Origin: Desulfonatronum thiodismutans
GTDB taxonomy: Bacteria > Desulfobacterota > Desulfovibrionia > Desulfovibrionales > Desulfonatronaceae
Assembly (NCBI RefSeq): GCF_000717475.1
Contig: NZ_JPIK01000028.1
Coordinates: 41,623 to 105,622, forward strand
Length of the DNA stretch: 64,000 nucleotides
Direction of reading: 5' to 3'
Shown piece by piece: positions 8,531-16,580 of this stretch (position 1 is the stretch's first letter; each line of letters begins with the position of its first letter). Both the position numbers and the translations under genes were made by a program. The notes under the pieces are model-generated. The model made no database searches. It was not told the DNA's origin and worked only from the letters and a program-made list of their open reading frames with translations.

Positions 8531-11155
8531 TCACGCATCGTCCCTGTCCGGCAAACCCAGCGGAAGGGCGATGTGGATCGTGGTCCCGCCGCCGGGTGTT
8601 TCGTCCACGGAAATTACCCCCTTCATCAGATTCACCAGACGCTTGACAATGGCCAGCCCCAACCCCGCGCCCTCATAAGGCCGGGCCAGAGAACCATCCG
8701 CCTGGGTGAAGGGTTTGAAAAGTACGCTCAACTTTTCCACGGGAATACCGATGCCGGTATCGGCGACTGAAAAAAGGACGCGACACGCTCCCAGCCTTGG
8801 TGAAGGCAACCGGGTCAGGCCAATCCGGACGCCTCCTTTGTCCGTGAATTTCAGCGCGTTGCCCGTCAACTGGAAGAGGATTTGGCGGATTCGCATCGGA
8901 TCACCCAGGAGAAAGGAAGGAGTCGACGGGTCAACGACGCATTCCAGGGCAAGCCTTTTTTCCTGGGCCGCGGGGCCAAACAAATCGGTCAAGAACGCGC
9001 ACAGTTCCGAAGGTGAAAAGACCTCCTCGCTGACTGTCTCGGCCTCCATTTCGAGCCTGGACAGATCAAGCAGATCGGTGAGCAGCCGGTTCAGCCGGTC
9101 GGAGGACTTGAGCGCCATTGAGAGAAGGCGTTGTTGCTGTTCGTCCAGATGCGTGGACTTCAAAACTTGCATCATGCCGATGATCCCGTTCAGCGGGGTG
9201 CGCAGTTCGTGGCTCATGTTGCCCAGAAATTCGGACTTGGCCCTGCTCAGGGCTTCAGCCGCCTCCTTGGCTTGGATCAGCTCCTTTTCCTTCCCGTGTT
9301 CAACACTGACGTCGCGCATCACGCCTTGGATCATATTTTCGCCGATAAGCTTGGCGCGGACCTGAGCGAAAAATTCCGAGCCGTCTTTGCGCAGGCAACG
9401 GTGAACCGCGGTGGTGGTCTTGTGAAGCAGGATTTCCTGAAACAGCATGGTGACATGACGCACTTCCTCGGGATGAACGAGCTGCGTGGGATGCAAGCGT
9501 CGCAATTCATCAAGGGTGTAACCGAATATGTCCAGGACGGCTTGGTTGGCTTCCAGAATATGACCTTCCAGGTCATGCAGGAAAATGCCCTCCGAAGAGT
9601 TGTCGAACAAGGCACGGAAACGCTCCTCTCTTTGCTGGAGCAGAGCGTCTTCCAGAAGTTTCCTCTCGGTCACGTCACGGGCCAAGCCGTGGATGCGCGT
9701 CACACGACCTGACAGAGGGTCAGGGAGCGGGGATGCGATGGCTTGCAGCCAGCGGACATCACCATCTTTGCGGAGGATGCGGAATTCGACCAGGGACTTT
9801 TCACCAGCCAGTAGCTGTTCCACCCCCCGCGAGACGATGGGCATATCCTCGGGGTAAACCAGCCTCGACACTCCGCCAGAGGCTTCCAGGTCCAAAGCCG
9901 TATAGCCGGTGACACGCTCATGAGAATCGGAGGCCCACTCGATGGTCAGACGGCGCTCCTGATCGACGTGCAGGGAGAAGGCATAGTCCGACGCCTCGGA
10001 GACCAGTCGGTAACGTTCCTCGCTCGTTCGCAGCGCCTCCTCCATCCGCTTGTGCTTGCTGATGTCCATGGCCATGCCGATGAGTACGGGGGAGCCCGAC
10101 GCATCCCTGAGCAACCTGGCCTGATCGCGCAGCCAGCGCCACGTTCCATCCTTGGCCTGTATCCGATATTCCAGGTCGATGGGATGTCCCTGCATGGCGG
10201 ACTCAATGGCCGCGTCGGCCTTGGCGGCGTCTTCGGGGTGGATGGAGCGGTTCCAAAGCATGGGGTCGCTCATCAGTTCCCCCGCGGTGTAGCCGAAGAT
10301 GTGCTGCGTATGCGGCGACCAGACCTCGGTTCCCCCGACACCTGGAACAAAGGAATACAGGATTGCCGGGGCCGCCTGGACGAGGCGATCAATCTGCTCG
10401 TCCTTCAACTCCAGTTCCCGCTGGGCCGCCTTGCGCAACGCTCGGGCGTTTCCGGCCTCTTCCGCGGCCTGGCGCAGGTCGTGGTCCCGCTCCCAAACCG
10501 CGACCTCAAGCCGGTTCAGGTCGCGGAGCAACAGGTCGCGATAACGTACCCAGTCGGTGACGTCCTGAATGATCAGTCGAGCCCGGTCCATGCCGTGACA
10601 CCCGTCCGCGATCTGCTCGGCATGGATCAGAAGCCGCCGCTCGGTTCCATTCTCGTTGATCACCACGCAGGAGAACGGATGTGGTCGGCCATGTTCGAGA
10701 ACCTTGGTCAAAAACGCCTTGAAACGCTGGACGTACTCCGGCGCGAGGCACTTCAGGAATACTTCGCGCAGTGTTGTTTTACGGCCCGGAAAGCCGAGTA
10801 AGCGGCGCAAGGTCTCGGACCACGTTTCCCGTCCCGTCCCGAAGTTGAAGTCCCATGTGCCGATCCCGGCGACAAGCTGAACTTCGGCCCGGCCCATGGA
10901 CAAGGCTGTCGACCCGTCCTCCGTGTCGATCTCCATGGCACCTGATCCGTTTTCCGGCGACAGAAAAAAGTTGGCCACCTCCGTCCCCAGGGCTTCCGCC
11001 GCCTTGACCAACAGATCAACGGAGGGATATCCGCGGCCTCTCTCGATCAACCCGACGTGCTGCGCCGTCACGCCCAGACGCATGGCCAGTTGCTCTCGAT
11101 TCATGTTGTTCAGCAGACGAAAGAACCTCAGTCGCTCCCCGACCACGCGTTCCAT
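8531..11155 (-). CDS. Histidine kinase with N-terminal XRE helix-turn-helix and multiple PAS domains
   Basis: This protein has 874 residues. Residues 5-60 form a Cro/CI-type HTH (ERLRFFRLLNNMNREQLAMRLGV, then HVGLIERGRGYPSVD). About 90-205, 255-370, 375-500 and 510-620 are PAS/PAC modules (RIQAKDGTWRWLRD, ILRKDGDVRWLQA, CLRKDGSEFFAQ). The transmitter follows, with phosphoacceptor H649 in NMSHELRTPLNG, the N box around N766, DTGIGIP at 799-805, LFKPFTQAD and GAGLGLAI. No membrane segment or receiver domain is seen, so it should be cytoplasmic. A DNA-binding domain fused directly to a complete kinase is unusual. It could place the kinase at a promoter or act as a dimerisation or regulatory module. 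A GAGAG sequence precedes the ATG. The partner regulator is not evident; the receiver proteins just upstream are candidates. Confidence 0.92.
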   Translation of the reverse strand: MERVVGERLRFFRLLNNMNREQLAMRLGVTAQHVGLIERGRGYPSVDLLVKAAEALGTEVANFFLSPENGSGAMEIDTEDGSTALSMGRAEVQLVAGIGTWDFNFGTGRETWSETLRRLLGFPGRKTTLREVFLKCLAPEYVQRFKAFLTKVLEHGRPHPFSCVVINENGTERRLLIHAEQIADGCHGMDRARLIIQDVTDWVRYRDLLLRDLNRLEVAVWERDHDLRQAAEEAGNARALRKAAQRELELKDEQIDRLVQAAPAILYSFVPGVGGTEVWSPHTQHIFGYTAGELMSDPMLWNRSIHPEDAAKADAAIESAMQGHPIDLEYRIQAKDGTWRWLRDQARLLRDASGSPVLIGMAMDISKHKRMEEALRTSEERYRLVSEASDYAFSLHVDQERRLTIEWASDSHERVTGYTALDLEASGGVSRLVYPEDMPIVSRGVEQLLAGEKSLVEFRILRKDGDVRWLQAIASPLPDPLSGRVTRIHGLARDVTERKLLEDALLQQREERFRALFDNSSEGIFLHDLEGHILEANQAVLDIFGYTLDELRRLHPTQLVHPEEVRHVTMLFQEILLHKTTTAVHRCLRKDGSEFFAQVRAKLIGENMIQGVMRDVSVEHGKEKELIQAKEAAEALSRAKSEFLGNMSHELRTPLNGIIGMMQVLKSTHLDEQQQRLLSMALKSSDRLNRLLTDLLDLSRLEMEAETVSEEVFSPSELCAFLTDLFGPAAQEKRLALECVVDPSTPSFLLGDPMRIRQILFQLTGNALKFTDKGGVRIGLTRLPSPRLGACRVLFSVADTGIGIPVEKLSVLFKPFTQADGSLARPYEGAGLGLAIVKRLVNLMKGVISVDETPGGGTTIHIALPLGLPDRDDA

Positions 11156-11315
11156 GGTGTCTCTCTCGTTTTTTATACGAAAAGTTCCTGTGCTATGCTA
11201 AAAATGAAGCCCGGAGCAAGAAAATCAGAAATTTTTTCAACGATACTATTTGCAAGCAAACTCCATAAAATTAACTTTATCTGATATATTCTGAATTTTT
11301 CAGCGTGATGCTCGC

Positions 11316-11337
11316 AAAAAAAGCCGCAAAAGCGGCT
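11316..11337 (-). terminator. Terminator after the HD-GYP / receiver / kinase operon
   Basis: On the minus strand AGCCGC - TTTT - GCGGCT is followed by an uninterrupted run of T (the A run at 11315-11321 on the plus strand). It lies about 60 bp beyond the HD-GYP stop codon. Confidence 0.85.
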
Positions 11338-11399
11338 GTTCTTTTATTACCCGTGCGTTCCAAGGGTGAAGATGAATACGGTCTTCGATCCATCCATTC

Positions 11400-12491
11400 T
11401 CAATCCTTCCACATGGCCCGAATCCTCCTGATTTCTTCCAGGACCGTGAAAAACGCGTCAACCACCTCGGGATCGAACTGGGTCCCCGCTCCGGCGCGGA
11501 TAATTTCAAGGCAGTCTTCCTCGGGCAGGGCGGGTTTGTAGGGACGTTCGCTGGTCAATGCATCAAAAACGTCCACAACGGACACGATCCGGGCCTGGAG
11601 CGGAATGTCCCCGCCCTTGCGCCCAAACGGATATCCCGATCCATCCCATCGTTCATGGTGAAACATGGCCAGAACGCGGGCCAGCCGCAACAGTTCGTTG
11701 TCCCCGCCGAACATGACCGACTCCGGGTCGGCGCAAATTTCAATCGCGGATTGCCCCCCGGTCAACGGGCCGAGAATTTCGCAGCCGTAATGGCAATGCC
11801 GCTGCATGATCTCCATTTCCTCATCGGTCAGCTTTCCGGGCTTGAGCAGGATGTGATCCGGAATTCCGATCTTCCCCACGTCGTGGAGCGGAGCGCAGTC
11901 CCGGAGTTGCTCGCAATCCTGCTCGGACAAGCCCATGGCCCGGGCCAGCAAGGCGCTGATTTCGCCGACACGAACGACATGGTTCCCGGTTTCGTTGTCC
12001 TTGTATTCCGCGGCGCGACTGAGCCGCTGCATCACCTGACGGCGGGTTTTCTCCAGCTCGGCGGTTCGTTCGCGAACCAAGGCCTCCAGGTTTTCCTTGT
12101 ACTCCCTGTTCTCCCTGATCAAGCGCGCCCGCTCCAGCACCTTGCGCAAGGTGTGCTCCAGAACCTCCATCCTGTGCACCGGCTTGGTGATGAAGTCCCA
12201 GGCGCCGAGACGCATGGCCCGCAAGGCGTCTTCCACCACCCCGACACCGGAAAGCACGACCAACGGGAGTTCCGGAACCTCTTCCACGGCATGCCGGATA
12301 AAGGCATATCCGTCCATGACCGGCATGTTCAGATCCACGACCACGGCTTCGAGGCGTCGACCCTCGCGCCGGAGCGTCTCAAGCCCTTGCAGGCCGTTTT
12401 CCGCCGAGAGGGTCTCGTAGTCCATGTCTTCCAAATAGGCGCTCAGCGCCCGGCGCAGTCCGTCCTCATCGTCAATGATCAAAATGGCCAT
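11400..12491 (-). CDS. Response regulator with HD-GYP output domain
   Basis: This 363-residue protein has a receiver domain (acidic DDED near the N-terminus, phosphoacceptor D53 in VVVDLNMPVMDG, K103 in ITKP) joined by a helical linker (about 115-155) to an HD-GYP domain. Metal-ligand motifs are intact: H203-D204 in LHDVGKIGIPD, H278-H279 and DGSGYP at 283-288. HD-GYP domains degrade cyclic di-GMP, so phosphorylation probably controls c-di-GMP breakdown. Its start codon overlaps the stop of the upstream single receiver gene by one base (TGATG), so translation is probably coupled. With the upstream kinase it forms a three-gene signalling operon (15873 to 11400). Confidence 0.94.
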   Translation of the reverse strand: MAILIIDDEDGLRRALSAYLEDMDYETLSAENGLQGLETLRREGRRLEAVVVDLNMPVMDGYAFIRHAVEEVPELPLVVLSGVGVVEDALRAMRLGAWDFITKPVHRMEVLEHTLRKVLERARLIRENREYKENLEALVRERTAELEKTRRQVMQRLSRAAEYKDNETGNHVVRVGEISALLARAMGLSEQDCEQLRDCAPLHDVGKIGIPDHILLKPGKLTDEEMEIMQRHCHYGCEILGPLTGGQSAIEICADPESVMFGGDNELLRLARVLAMFHHERWDGSGYPFGRKGGDIPLQARIVSVVDVFDALTSERPYKPALPEEDCLEIIRAGAGTQFDPEVVDAFFTVLEEIRRIRAMWKD

Positions 12492-12880
12492 CAGTCATTT
12501 TCCCCCGACAACAAATCGCGTATGCGCGCCAAAATTCGATTCATTTTCGTGGGCTTGAGAAACACGTCCCGGTCCGAAACGCCCACGCTTCTCAGTTCAT
12601 CCAGAAGCACGCGATCCGCCGTTCCGGTGTGCACAAGGCATCGACGGCACAGGCCGGTCTTCAAGGCGGACCGGATGAAGGTCGCCCCGTTCATGCCCGG
12701 CAGACGCAGATCCACGATGCAGACGTCGGCTGGGTCGCGTCGAAGCATTTCCAGTGCTTTCTCACCGGACTCCACCGCGGTGACCCGGAACTCATCATAA
12801 TCGTCCAGAAACAAGAGAAGCTGAGCCCTGATCCGTTCTTCATCCTCTACGATGCACAAGCGAGGCAGTGTCCTGTTCAC
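12491..12880 (-). CDS. Single-domain response regulator (CheY-like receiver)
   Basis: This 129-residue stand-alone receiver has the acidic pair E12-D13 in CIVEDEE, phosphoacceptor D57 in VCIVDLRLPGMNG, T85 in HTGTADR and the conserved lysine in VFLKPTK. It has no output domain, so it acts by protein contact or as a phosphate relay. It overlaps the upstream kinase gene by four bases (ATGA) and the downstream HD-GYP regulator by one base. This strongly suggests that all three proteins work in one pathway. Confidence 0.93.
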   Translation of the reverse strand: MNRTLPRLCIVEDEERIRAQLLLFLDDYDEFRVTAVESGEKALEMLRRDPADVCIVDLRLPGMNGATFIRSALKTGLCRRCLVHTGTADRVLLDELRSVGVSDRDVFLKPTKMNRILARIRDLLSGEND

Positions 12881-15873
12881 GAGATCGTCTCCTTGTTCGC
12901 CGAGGGTAAATCGATAATGAAACAGGCCCCTGCGTTGGGCTTTGATTTCAACCGCATTTTGCCTTTATGGCTTTGGGTGATGATGAAATACGAGACCGAG
13001 AGGCCCAGTCCCGTGCCCTGCCCCGGAGCCTTGGTCGTGAAAAAAGGTTCGAAGATTCTGGCCTGAACCTCGGCGGGAATACCGGGTCCGTTATCCTCCA
13101 CCTCGATACGCACGCCGTCGGGCAAAGCCAGGACGCGGACTTTTATGCGCGGGTCCAGCACCGGAGGCACGGCTCCCGCCATGGCCTGGGCCGCATTGCG
13201 CAGCAAATTCAGGACAACCTGCTCGATTTCCGTTTCCGTACAGTTGAAAGGCGGCAGGTTGTCGTCAACGCTCAGTTCGATGGCGATTTTTCTGAAATCA
13301 TATTCTTTTTTCAGGTCATAGTCGCTTTGCGCCAGGGCCAGTGCATTTTTCACGATTCGCCCCGGATCGCACACGGCGCGCTTGGATTCGCTGCGGCGCG
13401 TAAAGTCGAGCATATGCCGGATGATCACCGCGGCCCGCATGGCCGCGGATTGGATGTCCTCGATGAAGACGTCCAGCTTGCGACGACGCATGTATTCGGT
13501 CAGTAATTCAAGGTCCAGACCGATGGCCTCCGCTGCCTGGATGTTTTTGGGAAAATCAGATCTGGTACGCTGGGCCAGGTTCTGGGCGGCCTGCAGCACG
13601 ATGCCCAGCGGATTGTTGATCTCGTGGGCAATACCCGCGGCAATCCCCCCCATGGAAATCATCTTCTCCGTCTCGACCATCATCTCCCGCATTTTCTTGG
13701 ACTCGGTGACGTCGTGGGCAAAGCAGACCACATACTCCACGCTCCCGTCGTCGCTCAGTTTGGGAGTTCTGGTCACCTCCAGAAGGCGCGGCGTTCCTTC
13801 GCCGTCACGCAGCAACTCCTCCGTTTTGATCCGGCGGCGCTCCTCAAAAACCTGTCTGTTGCCGACGAGGCAGAACCGGACTTCCTCGTCCGAGAACAAC
13901 ACTTCCCGTAAGGGCCGGTTTTCAAGCATGCTTTTGGCCTTGCCGAAAAACCGGGCATGGGCGGTATTTACCGCTCCGTAGGTTTCCGGATCTTTCAAAT
14001 ACCAGACATGCGCGTCGATGTAGTTCAATAGGATATCTTGTTCATCAACCAGGCTTCGTAATCGCTCTTCGGCCTGTTTCCGCTCGCTGATGTCCCGGAC
14101 AAAGGCGCAGGCCATGAAACGGCCTTTACGTTCAAAGTAGTTGGTGGATACCTCCACGGGAAAAACACGGCCGTCCCTGGCCCGGTGGCGGGACTCCAGA
14201 CGCATCGCCCCGGTGCTTATCATGGCTTCCTTGTGTTGTTCAAAGCCCTCTGCCTGGAAGTTCGGGTCAATGTCAAAAACCGTCATTCGCAACAGCTCGT
14301 CCCGTGTATACCCCAGGGAGGCGCACGCGGCGTCATTGACGTAGAACAGGCCACCCCGGTCATCCACCCAAAAAATGCCGTCCATGGCCCGGTCCATGGC
14401 AAACTGGTTCATGAGCAAAGCGTCCTCGACGCGCCTGCGTTCGGCGTTGACCAGCACCTGACCGGCCATGGCCGCCATGGTACTCGCGAAGGCTTCTTCG
14501 TCGGAATGCCATTTTCGCTTTTCGCCGACATGCTCCAGGCTCACGACGCCCGCCAGCTCCCCCTTGACCACGATCCCGGCGTCCAGCAACGAAGAGATAC
14601 CCATAGGGATTAAGTATTTTTCACCCAAGCCTTTGGTGCGGGAATCCGTCAGGACGTCTTCGACATGAATGCGACGGTCCGAGCGAAGGGTATCGAAGTA
14701 GACCGGAAAATCTTCGGCGGTAAGGACGGCCTCGTTTCGAACATGGGCGCCGGAAAGGGAGTCGTACAGAGAAAGGCATTCCAGGCGAGACCCGTCTTCG
14801 GAAAAGAGCCAGATACCGGCCCGGACGACCTGTGTGGCCGTCGCTGACACTTCAGTCAGCCGGTCCAGGGCGCTGTTCAGATCGCCGGAGGCGATCACGG
14901 GATCCAAAGCGAGTTCGGCAATGGCCGCGCGTTGGCCACGAGACCGCTTCTCGCTTTCCCGCAAGGCCTGCTCGGCCTCCTTGGCCTTGGTGATGTCCCG
15001 GCCCACTCCCACCACGGCCGCCACGTTTCCGGATTCGTCCAGCACCGCCTTGTCCGACCAGGCCAGCCATCGCCATCCGTTCCGGGTCATGGCCCGCTGC
15101 TCGAGATACGTCGTATGCGGTGGAACGAAGAGGGATTCCATGGCCCTGGCCGTGGGATCCCGGTCTTCCTCATGGACCAGGGGCATGAACTTTTTCCCCA
15201 TCAACTCGTCCCTGGTCTTGCCGAACAGGTCGCAATAGCTGGAACTGACGAAGAGAAAGCGGCCCTCAAGGTCCACCTTCACCACCAAATCGCTCTGGGT
15301 GTCCACCAGCAGCCGATAGTCTTCCTCGCTTTTACGCAGTCTCTCCAGCGTACCGAGTTGTTCGGTGACGTCGAGCAGGGAAAGGAGGAATCTGTCCTCG
15401 GAACCGAACGGCATGGGGATGACCGAGACCAGAAAGTCGTAAACCGGGAAAGCGGGCCTTCCGGAAACCCGCAGCCGCGCTGGAACGTCATGGACCGGCT
15501 TCCCGTCGCGCACGGCCCGGTTCAGGGCGTCACGCAGCGGGCAAGCGGGACAAGGACGGGCCTGGCCGCATTCCCGGCCCCTGACGATGCCCTCGCAATC
15601 CAGCACGTCTCCGAGAATACGTCCGACAAGAACTTCTTCATCGCCATCCACCATCCGAACGAACGCCTTGTTCAGGCCGAACACGCGCGCATCCTTGTCC
15701 ACCAAAAGCATCGGATTGGGAGCATTGGTGAAGATGGGCTCAAACGGGGAAAGTGAAGCGCTCCGTCCAGGAAAACATTCAGCGAGCCGGTCTTCGAGTT
15801 CCGCTATGCGGGACCGTGCTTGCTCCAGTTCATCCAGGATCTGATCCAAAGATTGCGAACGTTCAGTGGACAT
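12877..15873 (-). CDS. Large PAS/GAF sensor histidine kinase
   Basis: The 998-residue soluble kinase has, in order: an N-terminal coiled coil (5-35), a PAS-like domain (about 45-170) carrying cysteines C93, C102, C108 and C111 (ECGQARPCPACPLRD), a second PAS (185-305), a GAF domain (330-480), two further PAS domains (490-730), then the transmitter with phosphoacceptor H750 in AGIAHEINNPLG, an N box QVVLNLLRNAAQAM, DNGPGIP and GQGTGLGLSVS. The HEINNPLG type resembles NtrB-like / PAS kinases that feed stand-alone regulators. The ATG at 15871-15873 has GGGAG upstream; a GTG five codons earlier is less likely. No membrane segment is visible. It is the first gene of the operon with the two receivers and is divergent from por. 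Confidence 0.93.
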   Translation of the reverse strand: MSTERSQSLDQILDELEQARSRIAELEDRLAECFPGRSASLSPFEPIFTNAPNPMLLVDKDARVFGLNKAFVRMVDGDEEVLVGRILGDVLDCEGIVRGRECGQARPCPACPLRDALNRAVRDGKPVHDVPARLRVSGRPAFPVYDFLVSVIPMPFGSEDRFLLSLLDVTEQLGTLERLRKSEEDYRLLVDTQSDLVVKVDLEGRFLFVSSSYCDLFGKTRDELMGKKFMPLVHEEDRDPTARAMESLFVPPHTTYLEQRAMTRNGWRWLAWSDKAVLDESGNVAAVVGVGRDITKAKEAEQALRESEKRSRGQRAAIAELALDPVIASGDLNSALDRLTEVSATATQVVRAGIWLFSEDGSRLECLSLYDSLSGAHVRNEAVLTAEDFPVYFDTLRSDRRIHVEDVLTDSRTKGLGEKYLIPMGISSLLDAGIVVKGELAGVVSLEHVGEKRKWHSDEEAFASTMAAMAGQVLVNAERRRVEDALLMNQFAMDRAMDGIFWVDDRGGLFYVNDAACASLGYTRDELLRMTVFDIDPNFQAEGFEQHKEAMISTGAMRLESRHRARDGRVFPVEVSTNYFERKGRFMACAFVRDISERKQAEERLRSLVDEQDILLNYIDAHVWYLKDPETYGAVNTAHARFFGKAKSMLENRPLREVLFSDEEVRFCLVGNRQVFEERRRIKTEELLRDGEGTPRLLEVTRTPKLSDDGSVEYVVCFAHDVTESKKMREMMVETEKMISMGGIAAGIAHEINNPLGIVLQAAQNLAQRTRSDFPKNIQAAEAIGLDLELLTEYMRRRKLDVFIEDIQSAAMRAAVIIRHMLDFTRRSESKRAVCDPGRIVKNALALAQSDYDLKKEYDFRKIAIELSVDDNLPPFNCTETEIEQVVLNLLRNAAQAMAGAVPPVLDPRIKVRVLALPDGVRIEVEDNGPGIPAEVQARIFEPFFTTKAPGQGTGLGLSVSYFIITQSHKGKMRLKSKPNAGACFIIDLPSANKETIS

Positions 15874-16287
15874 GATTTCTCCCGGCACTTGTGTTTATCC
15901 TGACGTTGGAGGTCCTACGGAAGGCATGAGACTTCACCAGACATTTACACGAAATGACGTGCTTTGGGGAGAATATGACATATTGCTTTCTCATCATAGA
16001 TGCCGATAAAAAAGAATAATTTCTTCATTATCTTTGACGAAGCTCGTTTTTCGAAAAAAAACGAATAAGCGATGAACTGTTCCAATCGCATATCGCATTG
16101 ATCTCACACGTTCTCCCCAAACGGAGCGTATCCAGGACACTTGTATTTCGAATAAGCTGAGTAGATACAAAAAATCAAGTTCGATCAATAGTTACGAACC
16201 ATAGCTATTGAAACATCGAACACCTCCTTGTAAAGTATTCCGATACCTCGGAAACAGACGGAAACGCCGATACCGCTCCCCAATCTC

Positions 16288-16384
16288 GTCCGGATTTTCG
16301 GACAATGCGATATTCCGGACTGGCTATTTTGTTTTGAACCGTCTAAGATGAGGTCTTGCTTTTGTTCCTTTTTGGACAGAGTCC
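16288..16384. promoter_or_regulatory. Possible activator sites upstream of por (CGGAC dyads)
   Basis: GTCCG-GATTTT-CGGAC (16288-16303) is a perfect 5-bp-arm dyad. TTCCGGACTG follows at about 16313-16322 and GGAC-AGA-GTCC at 16374-16384. They lie roughly 130-230 bp before the likely por transcription start, a usual distance for sigma-54 activators. TTCCGGACTG recurs before the lactate permease (21285-21294). The link to an activator is inference. Confidence 0.35.
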
Positions 16385-16490
16385 GCCACGTCCTTTTTTT
16401 CAGACGTACACCTCGCCCTTTCTTCCTTTCACCTGAAATCGCCTGCATCTTTTTTTCCAAAGTGATGCACTGCGTGACACATCACGTCTT

Positions 16491-16506
16491 CGGCACGCTT
16501 TTTGGT
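16491..16506 (+). promoter_or_regulatory. Sigma-54-type promoter of por
   Basis: CGGCACGCTTTTTGGT fits the -24/-12 pattern (GGCACG, four bases, TTG) except that the -12 dinucleotide is GG instead of GC. The same GGCACGCTTTTTG stands before the lactate permease at 21376-21391. Transcription would begin near 16517, about 64 bp before the por ATG. Confidence 0.65.
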
Positions 16507-16580
16507 AGGGCCAGGCAAACGAAAATCTGGACCCGGCACTGGTCCCTTCTTAATGCTACCCATTTCACGGAGGTTGTTTC

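Larger units (their letters stand above)
15874..16580. other. Divergent regulatory region between the kinase operon and por
   Basis: About 700 bp, more AT-rich than its surroundings, with no convincing gene. It holds the sigma-54-like promoter of por (16491-16506) and several CGGAC-type dyads upstream of it. A lone GCTGAGTAG sequence at 16156-16164 resembles one end of the repeat family at 38561-38765, but no partner end is nearby. Confidence 0.6.

Noticed and set aside
16156..16168. GCTGAGTAGATAC as a fourth copy of the inverted-repeat-bounded elements.
   Set aside because: Only one end is recognisable and no mirrored end lies within 300 bases.
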